A stretch of 64,000 bases of DNA from positions 186,001-250,000 of the forward strand of contig NZ_JNKC01000001.1 of NCBI RefSeq assembly GCF_000701905.1. The letters are read 5' to 3'. Under the pieces are notes generated by a model that was given only the letters and a program-made list of their open reading frames with translations, did no database searches and had not been told where the DNA came from. The DNA is from Proteiniclasticum ruminis DSM 24773 (lineage in GTDB: Bacteria > Bacillota > Clostridia > Clostridiales > Clostridiaceae). Shown piece by piece: positions 43,416 to 52,602 of the stretch; the stretch's first letter is position 1, and every line of letters starts with the position of its first letter. The translations under genes and the position numbers were made by a program.

Positions 43416-45860
43416 ATGATGGTAAGTAAGCCAAATACGCGAAAGAACGCTAAAAGCAACTCCTTCACCTATTTCGCGAAATTCGTAAAATTCTTTTTTA
43501 TTTTGTTTATGATTATAACAATGGTTGGTGCACTCTATGTGGCCAAAATTGTCCTTGATATTGCAGAAGAAGCTCCTGAAGTATCCATAAACCGCTTTCT
43601 GTCTCTAAGTGAGCCCAGTATTGTGCTTGATGATGAAGGCAATCAAATGGATCTGATTCATACTGATGAGGTTCGTTTCCCCATTGCTCTGGAAGACATG
43701 GGACAAAATATCATTGATGCTTTCATTTCTATTGAAGATGAACGTTTTGAAAAACATAAAGGTGTGGATTACAGACGTACCATTGGCGTGACATTACGAG
43801 ACATAGTAGGACAAATCACCGGTAACAGAGATATGCAAGGCGGCTCCACACTGACGCAGCAGATCATCAAGAATACTTTTCTCACCAGAGAGCAGAAGTA
43901 TGAAAGAAAGATCAAGGAAATCTTCATGGCTCTTCGCGCTGAGAAAATGCTGACAAAAGATCAGATTCTAGAAACCTATCTTAACAGCATATTCCTCGGT
44001 GGACGGGCCAACGGCGTGGAAGCGGCAGCCAGACAGTATTTCAATAAATCTTCAAAAGACCTGACCGTAATCGAAGCGGCATATATTGCGGGTACAACCC
44101 AAAGCCCAACAAATTATTATGCATTTTCACAAAGCTCCACAGCAAATCCAGAAAAATATATCAATCGTACAAAGCTCGTTCTGAATGCCATGAGAGACAA
44201 CAAAAAAATTACAGAAGAAGAGCATGCACAGTATACAGAACAGTTGAACTCCGCACTCATAGACCCTGATGATAAGATAGCCAAGAGCGAAGAACTGCGC
44301 CTGAAGGTAGAATCCGGAGAAATCACGGAGGAAGAGTATAATTTCCAGACGGACGTATTAGAAACCGGTATCGTGTTCAACCAGACCAGTATCGTGTCTG
44401 ACAAATACAATTATGAATACTTCACCCGTCCAGTCCTTGATCAGGTCAAGGCGGATCTTAAGGCAGTCAAAGGATATACCGATGAGGAAATCAATCAGCT
44501 GATCGCCTACGGTGGTCTGATTATTCATTCCACTATGGATCGTGGCGCCCAGGAGTATGCTCAGTCTGTACTCTCAGACTTTTCAAACATTAATGCAGAA
44601 TTCGATGAAGTCAGAAAGAAAATCGACAAAGCAACAGGACTCGAAAGTGAAACGATAACAAGAAAGGAAGCTGAAGCTGCTTTTTCAGCTGTAGACTATA
44701 AAACAGGCCAAGTGAAGGTCCTCGTAGGCGGACGTGACGACTCCAAGCCAAATGGTTATAACCGTTCCTATTACTCAGACACATTTGGACCTACAGGTGT
44801 ACTCCGAGGTGTTGGTTCCACCACAAAACCTCTGACTGTATACGGGCCTGCTCTCGAGCAAGGTGTGATTACGCTAGGCACAGCTGCATTGGACGAAATG
44901 TTATTGCAAAGTGAGGATAGACAGATTCTTGTAGAACTAGGAAATCCCACAGGAAATAAATGGCCACAAAACTATTTTCCGCGCTATTCAGGACCTACCA
45001 CCATACGAAAATCCATTGTAAATTCTTTTAATACTGTAAGTGTGCGTACTTATTATTCACTTGGTCCAGATCGTAATAACATTGCAAAATCCTATGGGGA
45101 GAAATTCGGTCTGATATACAATGATAATCCAGTAACAGTAAACTTCACCTTAGGCAATAATCAGGTGATGAACAAGGATGGCGGTAACCCATTGATCCTC
45201 GCAGGTGCATATGGCGCCTTTGGTAACAGTGGTGTCGTAACCGAAAACATCCTTTATACGAAAGTGACTGATAGTGAAGGGGCTGTGCTCCTGGAGAAGA
45301 ACCCATCCTCATCTCAGGTTCTATCTCCCCAGAATGCCTACTTGCTCTACGATGTCATGAAGGATATCATAAAGAATGTGCCAAGGACTCAGCTGGGCAG
45401 AATGCCTATGGCAGGTAAAACAGGAACAAACTCCAACGGTGATCAAAAAACTTCAGAAATATGGTTTGCAGGTCTTTCACCATATTATTCTGCAAGTATA
45501 TGGATAGGCGGTGACACGCCCTATACCTTATACCAGAAAGGAACCACGAACTCTGCACCTTCTTCTTTAACTCAGGATGCCTATGGTAAAATCATGGAGT
45601 ACCTTCATGAAGGACTTGAGGTTAAAGATATCGCAAGACCATCTGGGCTCACCACAGCTTCATTCTGTTTTGTATCTGGTGGTATTCCAAATGAGCAGTG
45701 CTACATTGAAAACACTGTGGCATCAGACCTCTTTGTCAGTGGTACACAGCCGAAACAAGTATGTACCGTTCATACGTACGAACCACCCGTAATTGACCCG
45801 ATTCCAGAAGAGCCGGAAACTCCAGTTCAGACTCCTGGAAATCCAGGCAACGGAAACTAG
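43416..45860 (+). CDS. ponA: Class A penicillin-binding protein (PBP1A family)
   Basis: A bifunctional wall synthase with a short cytoplasmic tail, one membrane anchor (about residues 24-46), a transglycosylase domain and a transpeptidase domain. The transglycosylase motif EDERF-x2-H gives catalytic E107, followed by GGSTLTQQ at 142-149. The transpeptidase motifs are STTK (S468, K471), SFN (537-539) and KTGT (668-671). The 814-aa length is typical. The last 30 residues are Pro- and Glu-rich (EPETPVQTPGNPG), a common clostridial extracellular tail. GGAGG precedes two adjacent ATG codons. Confidence 0.95.
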   Translation: MMVSKPNTRKNAKSNSFTYFAKFVKFFFILFMIITMVGALYVAKIVLDIAEEAPEVSINRFLSLSEPSIVLDDEGNQMDLIHTDEVRFPIALEDMGQNIIDAFISIEDERFEKHKGVDYRRTIGVTLRDIVGQITGNRDMQGGSTLTQQIIKNTFLTREQKYERKIKEIFMALRAEKMLTKDQILETYLNSIFLGGRANGVEAAARQYFNKSSKDLTVIEAAYIAGTTQSPTNYYAFSQSSTANPEKYINRTKLVLNAMRDNKKITEEEHAQYTEQLNSALIDPDDKIAKSEELRLKVESGEITEEEYNFQTDVLETGIVFNQTSIVSDKYNYEYFTRPVLDQVKADLKAVKGYTDEEINQLIAYGGLIIHSTMDRGAQEYAQSVLSDFSNINAEFDEVRKKIDKATGLESETITRKEAEAAFSAVDYKTGQVKVLVGGRDDSKPNGYNRSYYSDTFGPTGVLRGVGSTTKPLTVYGPALEQGVITLGTAALDEMLLQSEDRQILVELGNPTGNKWPQNYFPRYSGPTTIRKSIVNSFNTVSVRTYYSLGPDRNNIAKSYGEKFGLIYNDNPVTVNFTLGNNQVMNKDGGNPLILAGAYGAFGNSGVVTENILYTKVTDSEGAVLLEKNPSSSQVLSPQNAYLLYDVMKDIIKNVPRTQLGRMPMAGKTGTNSNGDQKTSEIWFAGLSPYYSASIWIGGDTPYTLYQKGTTNSAPSSLTQDAYGKIMEYLHEGLEVKDIARPSGLTTASFCFVSGGIPNEQCYIENTVASDLFVSGTQPKQVCTVHTYEPPVIDPIPEEPETPVQTPGNPGNGN

Positions 45861-45878
45861 CATTTAAACCAATGAATA

Positions 45879-45915
45879 CAGAACCACTGAGAAGAAAAAC
45901 TTTTCAGTGGTTCTG
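45879..45915 (+). terminator. Terminator after the class A PBP gene
   Basis: 12-bp stem CAGAACCACTGA/TCAGTGGTTCTG extended inward by AAG/CTT-type pairs; TTTGCTT follows. Confidence 0.7.
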
Positions 45916-45978
45916 TTTGCTTGTAGAACTTCTGCTGTATACTGAAATAGACGGTATGAGCAGTAAAGAAGGTGGATT

Positions 45979-47316
45979 ATGAAAACAAAAGAACAGATCC
46001 TATTGGAAACCATAGAAAATGCCTCACTTGAAGAAATCATTGCAATGTCAGAAGAACTGCATCCTGTAGATTTGCTTGAAGCCTTACAGGACTATGAGGG
46101 AAATTCAAAGGATCTTCTAGATAAGTTTCCTGATGAATACATTGCCATGGTCATTGACGAAGCAGAACTGGATAAGAAATATGAAATCCTTTCTTTGTTT
46201 CCTCAAAAGCAAAAACAGGAAATCATTTCAGAAATGTCTTCCGATGAACTGGCAGACATGCTCGGAAACATCGATGAGGTAAGTCAGCGTAATTTGCTGG
46301 ACGGCATGGAAGAAGACCATCGGGAGGAGATGGAAGAGCTCCTGTCTTACAGCCCAGAGACTGCTGGCGGACTCATGGCCACAGAATACATAGCAGTGAA
46401 AGAGTCCATGTCCATTGACGAAACATTGAAGTTTCTCAGAGATATTTCACCAAATGCAGAAACCCCCTATTATATCTACGTAACGGACGACAATCGAGTA
46501 TTAAAGGGTATTGTCCCGATTCGAAGCATTTTGATTTCAGAACCACATATATTGGTTAGAGATGTTATGGTGCAAAATGTTATCACCATTCCGATAGATA
46601 TGGATCAGGAGGAAGTATCCAACTTGTTCCAGAAATACGGGTATATGGCTATGCCAGTTGTTGATTCAGCTCAGATCCTCATGGGTGTGATCACCATGGA
46701 TGACATCATCGAAGTCATGTCTAATGAGCATACAGAAGACATGTATCGACTTGCTGGACTGGACGAAGAAGAAGAAGTGGATGGAACCATACTGGATTCT
46801 ATAAAAAGCAGACTTCCCTGGCTTATCGTGAACCTGGGAACTGCTATGCTGGCTTCCACAGTGGTGCGGATTTTTGATGATACCATCGGAAAAGTGGTGG
46901 CACTGGCTGTGTTTATGCCTATTGTTGCTGGAATGGGAGGTAATGCTGGCACACAAACCCTTACACTTATTGTGAGAGGAATCGCATTGGGTGAGATAGA
47001 TTTGGAAAACAAAAAAGAGATCTTAAAAAAGGAAAGTCTGGTAGGTTTAATTCACGGAATCATCTTAGGACTCATCGTCGCACTGATAGCTGGAATCTGG
47101 GAGCACAATATTGTCTTTGGTTTTGTGATAGGGGCCGCAATGCTTCTCAATATGGTGATTGCAGCATTAGCTGGTTTTTCCATCCCTCTCCTATTAAAAA
47201 AACTGAACATTGATCCTGCTCTTGCTTCTTCTGTTTTTGTCACTACCATGACGGATGTTCTTGGATTTTCGATTTTCCTTGGTCTTGCGACAGTTCTGAT
47301 CCGATATCTCATATAA
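45979..47316 (+). CDS. mgtE: Magnesium transporter MgtE
   Basis: A homodimeric Mg2+ channel gated by cytosolic magnesium. The 445-aa protein has the acidic superhelical N domain (about 1-125), a pair of CBS domains (about 130-250; AGGLMATEYIAVKESMS and MAMPVVDSAQILMGVITMDDI in parts), a plug helix, and five membrane helices (about 280-445). The pore motif GMGGNAGTQTLTLIVRG lies near 315-331. Length and order are typical. No M-box riboswitch fits in the 118-bp gap upstream, so control is probably at the protein level. Confidence 0.96.
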   Translation: MKTKEQILLETIENASLEEIIAMSEELHPVDLLEALQDYEGNSKDLLDKFPDEYIAMVIDEAELDKKYEILSLFPQKQKQEIISEMSSDELADMLGNIDEVSQRNLLDGMEEDHREEMEELLSYSPETAGGLMATEYIAVKESMSIDETLKFLRDISPNAETPYYIYVTDDNRVLKGIVPIRSILISEPHILVRDVMVQNVITIPIDMDQEEVSNLFQKYGYMAMPVVDSAQILMGVITMDDIIEVMSNEHTEDMYRLAGLDEEEEVDGTILDSIKSRLPWLIVNLGTAMLASTVVRIFDDTIGKVVALAVFMPIVAGMGGNAGTQTLTLIVRGIALGEIDLENKKEILKKESLVGLIHGIILGLIVALIAGIWEHNIVFGFVIGAAMLLNMVIAALAGFSIPLLLKKLNIDPALASSVFVTTMTDVLGFSIFLGLATVLIRYLI

Positions 47317-47352
47317 CAAAAGCTCCTTCTTCAATGAAGGAGCTTTTGTTAT
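47313..47352. terminator. Bidirectional terminator between mgtE and the LUD gene
   Basis: A 17-bp perfect stem (47313-47329 with 47336-47352) with a 6-base loop separates convergent genes and contains A- and T-rich flanks on both strands. Confidence 0.85.
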
Positions 47353-47353
47353 A

Positions 47354-47995
47354 TCAATATCCGAGTTCTATAGGCAGTATCAGTACTTCAATTCTGTCTT
47401 TTACACTTTGGCGTTTGATCATGGTGTATTGACTGCAGATACGATCTTTTGCATTGCATTCCGTGCAGCTGCCAAGTTTTGTGCAAGGAGTATCCCGGTT
47501 GAGCCTAACATTATTTGCGGGAGCGGCGATGGATCTGATTCTGCCCATAGCTTCCTCTTCACTATCCACAATTTTATTTAAACCGATGATGACAAATACC
47601 TTATCAGGTCCAAAAAGCATGGCTGCAACTCTGTTCCCAACATGATCAATATTATAAAGGTGTCCTTCAACGGTAATTGCATTCGTTGAAGTAAAATAGA
47701 AGTCTGCAAAAAAGCTGTTTCTGAATACTTCCTTTCTTCCTTCCACCGACAGACCTTCCTCATAACGGTCAAAAAAAGTCACGTTTCTGGTTCTTAAATA
47801 TTCAATAACACCAATCTCAAAAAGTGTCTGAGATCCTCCTACAGCCACCTTCACCTCATCTGGAATCTGCTGATTCATATACTCCTGAAGTGCTTCTCGA
47901 TCTTTTAGAAAAGTACCCTTCATCTGGTTTTTTTCCAGGTTCTTTATTAGTCTTTCAATTTTCATTTGCCATACTGCGTTAAGATGCTGATCCAT
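47354..47995 (-). CDS. LUD-domain protein (LutC/YkgG-like)
   Basis: A 213-aa member of the LUD family, named for lactate utilisation proteins LutB/LutC. Recognisable parts are VAVGGSQTLFEIGVIEYL near residue 50, DFYFTSTNAITVEGHLYNIDHVGNRVAAMLFGP (in parts, near 98) and the C-terminal PCTKLGSCTECNAKDRICS (near 168), a cysteine cluster with four Cys. It stands alone, without the LutA/LutB iron-sulfur partners, as in many anaerobes, so its substrate is unknown. Confidence 0.85.
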   Translation of the reverse strand: MDQHLNAVWQMKIERLIKNLEKNQMKGTFLKDREALQEYMNQQIPDEVKVAVGGSQTLFEIGVIEYLRTRNVTFFDRYEEGLSVEGRKEVFRNSFFADFYFTSTNAITVEGHLYNIDHVGNRVAAMLFGPDKVFVIIGLNKIVDSEEEAMGRIRSIAAPANNVRLNRDTPCTKLGSCTECNAKDRICSQYTMIKRQSVKDRIEVLILPIELGY

Positions 47996-48080
47996 TTAAA
48001 ACTCCCCCTTTTTATATAAAATTATTATACCTTATCTTTTTGACTTTGGGAGTAGTAATGATATTCTTCTTGATAACTTC

Positions 48081-48109
48081 TTCAATACAGTAATTAAATA
48101 TGATACAAT
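48081..48109 (+). promoter_or_regulatory. yaaA promoter
   Basis: TTCAAT (48081-48086), 17-bp spacer, TACAAT (48104-48109) with an extended TGA before it. Confidence 0.55.
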
Positions 48110-48138
48110 TTAATTGGAATGATATTAGGAGGGAACGA

Positions 48139-48879
48139 ATGATTGCTATTGTATCACCTTCAAAGACGATGAAGGAAGAAAAAAGTAAAATACGAACCAC
48201 AAGCCCAAAATTTATTTCTGAGACGAATATACTTGCAGAGGAGCTGAAACATTATAGCATCTCTGATCTGGAGAAACTTATGGGCATCAGCGAAGAGCTG
48301 GCTTTACTCAACTATGAGCGCTTTCAGAACTATTCTCATGCAACGGAGTATCCTGCATTATTTCTATTCAGAGGAGATGTGTTCCGAGGTATTGACGCTG
48401 ATACCCTTACACCAGAGGACATTCAGTATCTCAACAAACACCTTCGGATACTTTCGGGTTTTTACGGTGTACTGAAACCACTGGATAGAATGAAACCTTA
48501 TAGATTGGAAATGGGCACAAAACTCAAGAACATCCGCGGAAAAGATCTTTACTCATTTTGGGGAGATCAAATTAAATCATTACTGGAAAAAGAGGCAAAA
48601 GATCAGATCCTAGTAAATCTGGCTTCCAAAGAATATTCGAAAGCAGCCAAACTGCACGAGATACATTTAAACGTATATGATATTGAGTTTAGAGAGAAGA
48701 AAAACGGAACATATCCGATTATTGCTTTTTACGCTAAAATTGCACGGGGCGAGATGGCCCGGTTCATGGCCAAGAACAAGGTCCACAAGATTGATCAGCT
48801 GAAAGAATTCAACTACAGTGGATATGAGTATAATGAAAACCTGTCCAGTGAAAAGACGCTGGTTTTTACAAGAGGATAA
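48139..48879 (+). CDS. yaaA: YaaA (DUF328) peroxide-stress family protein
   Basis: YaaA binds DNA and limits free iron under peroxide stress in E. coli. From the ATG at 48139 (AGGAGGGAACGA upstream) the protein is 247 aa. It opens MIAIVSPSKTM and shows LFLFRGDVFRGIDADTL (in parts, near 72), the SGFYGVLKPLDRMKPYRLEMGTKL segment (in parts, near 105) and LYSFWGD near 137. A 13-codon longer reading begins inside the promoter and is rejected. Confidence 0.92.
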   Translation: MIAIVSPSKTMKEEKSKIRTTSPKFISETNILAEELKHYSISDLEKLMGISEELALLNYERFQNYSHATEYPALFLFRGDVFRGIDADTLTPEDIQYLNKHLRILSGFYGVLKPLDRMKPYRLEMGTKLKNIRGKDLYSFWGDQIKSLLEKEAKDQILVNLASKEYSKAAKLHEIHLNVYDIEFREKKNGTYPIIAFYAKIARGEMARFMAKNKVHKIDQLKEFNYSGYEYNENLSSEKTLVFTRG

Positions 48880-48880
48880 T

Positions 48881-48911
48881 AAGAACCCAAAGGCTCGGCC
48901 TTTGGGTTCTT
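48881..48911. terminator. Bidirectional terminator between yaaA and hemW
   Basis: 14-bp stem AAGAACCCAAAGGC/GCCTTTGGGTTCTT with a 3-base loop, between convergent genes and overlapping the hemW stop. Confidence 0.85.
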
Positions 48912-50040
48912 ATACGCTCAATAGAAAATCACTTAAAACATGATTTGAAAACTCTATTCCTTTTTGTGTAAAACGGAGCACTTCCGGTGTATCTATCAGG
49001 AGTCCTGATTTTATATGTTTTTGAATGCTATTCTCATAATAAGACTCAATCGTTCGTTGGAATCGCTCTTCAAATTTCTTCTTATTCAGACCGCGCATCA
49101 TACGCATTCCCATAAAGACATACTCTTCCACTTCTTCATCTTTCGTGTTTTCATGTCTTCTGACAGAAGCACTTCCAGTGGTCCGGATCAACCGAATATA
49201 ACCTTCTACGGTCTTGATGTTCTCCTGGCGTTCTCCATTGAAATACTCATGGGATGAAGTGCCTGCCCCTATGTAATCCTCACCTGACCAGTATCTGATA
49301 TTATGCCTGCAGTACTTTCCATCTTTGGCATAGTTCGAAATCTCATACCGCTCATATCCATTTTCACTGAGTGTCCTCAATATGATCTCGTTCATCTTTC
49401 GTTCCGTTTCCTCATCGGGGAGGAATAACTCATTTCTCTTTGCCCGATAATAGAACGGTGTGAACTCTTCAATGATAAGAGAATAGCAGGAAATATGTTC
49501 GGGGTTTAATTCAGCTACATCTGAGAGCGTTTTTTGCAGAATTTTCAAATTCTCATGTGGCAGTCCATAAATCAGATCAATATTGATGTTCATGAATCCC
49601 AATTCACGAAGCATCTTATAGTTTTCTTCAAACTCTTTAAATGTATGGATTCTCCCAATATCAAGAAGAATTGAATCATTGCTTGATTGAAGTCCGATGG
49701 ATAGCCTGTTGACCCCCATTTTTTTAATAACTTCTGCCTTTTCTTTTGTAATATTACCGGGATTGCACTCCATTGTAAACTCCACATCATCTGTTTTTCG
49801 AACATCACGCAGAGCCTTCCCAAGTCTTTCCAGTTCTTCTTTTGATAAAAACGACGGCGTACCTCCACCAATAAAAATGGTGTCAAAAAGCAGCCCTTGG
49901 GTCTTATTTTGTATCTCAAGTTCCAAGGCACCAAGATAGTCCTGAATTAGGTGACTTTTGCCCTGGTAAGAAGCAAAATCGCAATAAAAACATTTCTGCT
50001 CACAAAAAGGGATATGAATATAAAGTCCTATAGATTGCAA
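48910..50040 (-). CDS. hemW: Radical SAM heme chaperone HemW
   Basis: HemW binds heme and a radical SAM cluster; it is the HemN-like protein that usually follows lepA. The 376-aa protein begins IGLYIHIPFCEQKCFYCDFAS with the cluster motif CEQKCFYC (residues 13-20), then FIGGGTPSFLS near 56 and NIDLIYGLPHE near 158. The extra Cys that helps the catalysis of true HemN oxidases is not seen, as in other HemW. It starts 8 bp after the lepA stop. Confidence 0.92.
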   Translation of the reverse strand: MQSIGLYIHIPFCEQKCFYCDFASYQGKSHLIQDYLGALELEIQNKTQGLLFDTIFIGGGTPSFLSKEELERLGKALRDVRKTDDVEFTMECNPGNITKEKAEVIKKMGVNRLSIGLQSSNDSILLDIGRIHTFKEFEENYKMLRELGFMNINIDLIYGLPHENLKILQKTLSDVAELNPEHISCYSLIIEEFTPFYYRAKRNELFLPDEETERKMNEIILRTLSENGYERYEISNYAKDGKYCRHNIRYWSGEDYIGAGTSSHEYFNGERQENIKTVEGYIRLIRTTGSASVRRHENTKDEEVEEYVFMGMRMMRGLNKKKFEERFQRTIESYYENSIQKHIKSGLLIDTPEVLRFTQKGIEFSNHVLSDFLLSV

Positions 50041-50048
50041 CTCATCAC

Positions 50049-51851
50049 CTACTCAACTTTCAGAACACTCATAAATGCTTCTTGTGGCACTTCTACGGAG
50101 CCCACCTGCCTCATTCGTTTCTTTCCTTCTTTCTGTTTCTCCAGAAGTTTCTTCTTTCTCGAAATATCTCCACCATAACACTTGGCTAAGACGTCTTTTC
50201 TCATGGCTTTAACAGTTTCTCTCGCAATGACCTTGGAACCCACCGCAGCCTGAATCGGAATCTCAAACATATGTCTTGGAATCACTTCTTTAAGCTTCTC
50301 AGCAATATTTCGGCCCTTCACATAAGCCCTCTCATCAGGCACGATCATAGACAGAGCATCCACGACCTCACCATTTAGCAGAATATCCAGTTTCACAAGT
50401 TTTGTGCTCTGATATCCTGTTAGTTCATAGTCAAGGGATGCGTACCCTCTAGTACGGGATTTCAGTGTGTCAAAAAAGTCATAGATAATCTCATTCAGCG
50501 GAATAACATATGTAACGACTGCACGTGTCTGTTCCACATATTCCATGCTCACATAAGATCCTCTTCTGGACTGGCAAAGTTCCATCACCGCACCGACATA
50601 ATCAGATGGAGTAATAATCGAAGCTTTTACAATAGGTTCTTCCATAAAATCAATCTCTGTGGCTGATGGCATATTCGTAGGATTTGTAATCTGTATCACT
50701 TCACCGTCAGTTCTGTGCACATTATAGATTACAGAAGGAGCTGTTGTGATGATTGGAATATTGAACTCTCTTTCAATTCTCTCCTGGATTATTTCCATAT
50801 GAAGAAGCCCCAAGAAACCACATCGGAATCCAAATCCGAGCGCAACGGATGATTCATATTCAAAATCCAACGCCGCATCATTTATCTGAAGCTTTTCCAG
50901 TGCTTCTTTCAGTTCTTCGTAATCTGCACCATCCACAGGATAAATACCTGAAAAGACCATTGGCACAGCTTTCTTATACCCTGGCAGAGCTTCTGAAGCA
51001 GGATTCTTCGCAGATGTTACCGTATCTCCGACACGAGCATCTCTTACATTTTTTATGCTGCCTGTGATATATCCTACATCACCGGCCTTCAATGCATCCA
51101 CTGGTAAGTACTCTGGAATAAACACACCTACCTCAGTTACTTCATACTCTTTCCCTGTGGCCATAAACTTGACTTTCATTCCTGGTGTAATGGTTCCTTC
51201 CTTTACCCGCACAAATGAAACTACCCCTTTGTAGGAGTCATAGGTGGAATCGAAAATCAAGGCTCTTAAAGTGCCGTTTTCGTCTCCTTCTGGTGCAGGA
51301 ATATGTTTAATGATCCCTTCCAGAACATCAGGAATATTTAAACCGGTTTTCGCAGAAATCTTAGGACAGTCTTCTGCTTCCAACCCAATGACATCCTCAA
51401 TCTCTTTCACAACTTCGTCAATTCTCGCGGAAGCTAAGTCTATCTTATTGATTACTGGAAGAATTTCCAAATCATTATCAAGCGCTAGATAGCAGTTTGC
51501 AAGGGTCTGAGCCTGAACACCCTGAGTTGCGTCAACAACCAGAATAGCCCCTTCACATGCCTGCAGACTTCTTGAAACCTCATAATTAAAATCCACATGA
51601 CCAGGTGTATCGATCAGATTTAATACATAATCTCCATCTTCACGATGGTAAATCAGCCTCACAGCTTTTGATTTGATCGTGATACCTCTCTCTTGCTCCA
51701 GCTCCATATTATCAAGTACTTGTTTGTCCATTTCACGTTGTGACAAAGTTCCTGTATATTCAATTAAACGGTCTGCAAGGGTGGATTTTCCATGGTCAAT
51801 ATGTGCAACGATGGAAAAATTTCTAATTTTCTTTTGTCTTTCACTCTGCAT
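50049..51851 (-). CDS. lepA: Elongation factor 4 (LepA)
   Basis: A translational GTPase related to EF-G that acts in initiation or back-translocation. From the ATG at 51851 (GAGGTGAAAG upstream) it is 600 aa, the usual length. It has the P-loop AHIDHGKST near residue 17, the switch [10 protein letters not shown] near 53, DTPGH near 82 and NKIDL near 136. The C-terminal domain specific to LepA ends [24 protein letters not shown] (in parts). hemW follows, as in most bacteria. Confidence 0.97.
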   Translation of the reverse strand: MQSERQKKIRNFSIVAHIDHGKSTLADRLIEYTGTLSQREMDKQVLDNMELEQERGITIKSKAVRLIYHREDGDYVLNLIDTPGHVDFNYEVSRSLQACEGAILVVDATQGVQAQTLANCYLALDNDLEILPVINKIDLASARIDEVVKEIEDVIGLEAEDCPKISAKTGLNIPDVLEGIIKHIPAPEGDENGTLRALIFDSTYDSYKGVVSFVRVKEGTITPGMKVKFMATGKEYEVTEVGVFIPEYLPVDALKAGDVGYITGSIKNVRDARVGDTVTSAKNPASEALPGYKKAVPMVFSGIYPVDGADYEELKEALEKLQINDAALDFEYESSVALGFGFRCGFLGLLHMEIIQERIEREFNIPIITTAPSVIYNVHRTDGEVIQITNPTNMPSATEIDFMEEPIVKASIITPSDYVGAVMELCQSRRGSYVSMEYVEQTRAVVTYVIPLNEIIYDFFDTLKSRTRGYASLDYELTGYQSTKLVKLDILLNGEVVDALSMIVPDERAYVKGRNIAEKLKEVIPRHMFEIPIQAAVGSKVIARETVKAMRKDVLAKCYGGDISRKKKLLEKQKEGKKRMRQVGSVEVPQEAFMSVLKVE

Positions 51852-51878
51852 AACTTTCACCTCATAATTTTTTCCCAC

Positions 51879-52130
51879 ATTATATTATAGCATAATCGTT
51901 ACTCATCTTGATTATTTCTTCGAATTAATTTATCTTTTGGTTCGAATGATTGAAAAATCATGAATAAATAGCCACCTTATTAGCCAGCTGTATCGTAATC
52001 TCCGTTAGTATCTTCGCAACTTCCATCTCTGTGTTTGCCATAGTAACTTCTACTTCTTACATTTCAGGGGTGGAAGTTACTTTTGCAATTAACTCAATCT
52101 TTCTTTTCTCATTATTATATGATTTTCTTC
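51879..52130. other. Intergenic stretch between lepA and the rpsT promoter
   Basis: About 250 bp with no gene I can defend. The plus strand is open for about 58 codons reading a strongly hydrophobic series near 52018-52146 but has no start or ribosome site. The minus strand has an ATG-initiated 28-codon frame (about 51955-52041) with only a weak AGAAG before it. A hairpin lies at 52042-52081. This may be gene debris. Confidence 0.5.
52042..52081 (+). repeat. Inverted repeat upstream of rpsT
   Basis: AGTAACTTCTAC (52042-52053) pairs with GTGGAAGTTACT (52070-52081) with one G-T pair; the plus strand continues TTTTGC. It lies before the rpsT promoter, so it is not part of the rpsT leader. Confidence 0.55.
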
Positions 52131-52159
52131 TTGAATATAACCAGTGGTGATGATATAAT
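52131..52159 (+). promoter_or_regulatory. rpsT promoter
   Basis: TTGAAT (52131-52136), 17-bp spacer, consensus TATAAT (52154-52159) with TGA before it. The leader is about 100 nt, long enough for autoregulation by S20, though no known motif was recognised. Confidence 0.85.
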
Positions 52160-52266
52160 ACCAATGTTAAAGACTCGCAAGCATATTTCCCCAAATTGCT
52201 AGAGTTAACCCTTTAGGAGTTGTTGAAAAAATACAGCTTCGAAATATGATTGGAGGGGGTGAAAAA

Positions 52267-52530
52267 GTGGCAAATATTAAATCTTCAAAGAAGAGAATTA
52301 AGGTTACACAAGCAAAGACACTTAGAAACAAAATGGTGAAATCCGCGCTGAAGACTTCTATCAAGAAGTTCGAAACTGCAGTAACTGCAGGAAACGCTGA
52401 AGAAGCTAAGGTACTTCTTGGTTCTGCGATCAAGTCCATAGATATGGCTGCATCTAAGGGAATTATCCATAAGAACGTTGCTTCCAGAAAGAAGTCAAGA
52501 CTTACCATTAAGTTCAATAAAATGGCATAA
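52267..52530 (+). CDS. rpsT: 30S ribosomal protein S20
   Basis: An 87-aa primary 16S rRNA-binding protein forming a three-helix bundle. The pattern [21 protein letters not shown], then [26 protein letters not shown] (in parts), is diagnostic. The start is GTG at 52267 behind a strong GGAGGGGGTG; an upstream ATG reading would run through the ribosome site. S20 genes often use non-ATG starts. It converges on holA, the usual Firmicute layout. Confidence 0.97.
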   Translation: MANIKSSKKRIKVTQAKTLRNKMVKSALKTSIKKFETAVTAGNAEEAKVLLGSAIKSIDMAASKGIIHKNVASRKKSRLTIKFNKMA

Positions 52531-52535
52531 TCAAT

Positions 52536-52567
52536 ACCCGAGAGTACTCACGTATTCTCGGGTTTTT
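52536..52567 (+). terminator. Terminator after rpsT
   Basis: Stem ACCCGAGAGTAC/GTATTCTCGGGT (one G-T pair), 4-base loop, then TTTT. Confidence 0.88.
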
Positions 52568-52602
52568 ACTTTAACCATAGACGCAGATTAGTGCAGAGGA
52601 TC

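Noticed and set aside
45979-46000. M-box magnesium riboswitch before mgtE
   Set aside because: The gap upstream is only 118 bp and mostly taken by the PBP terminator; the M-box is about 160-200 nt.
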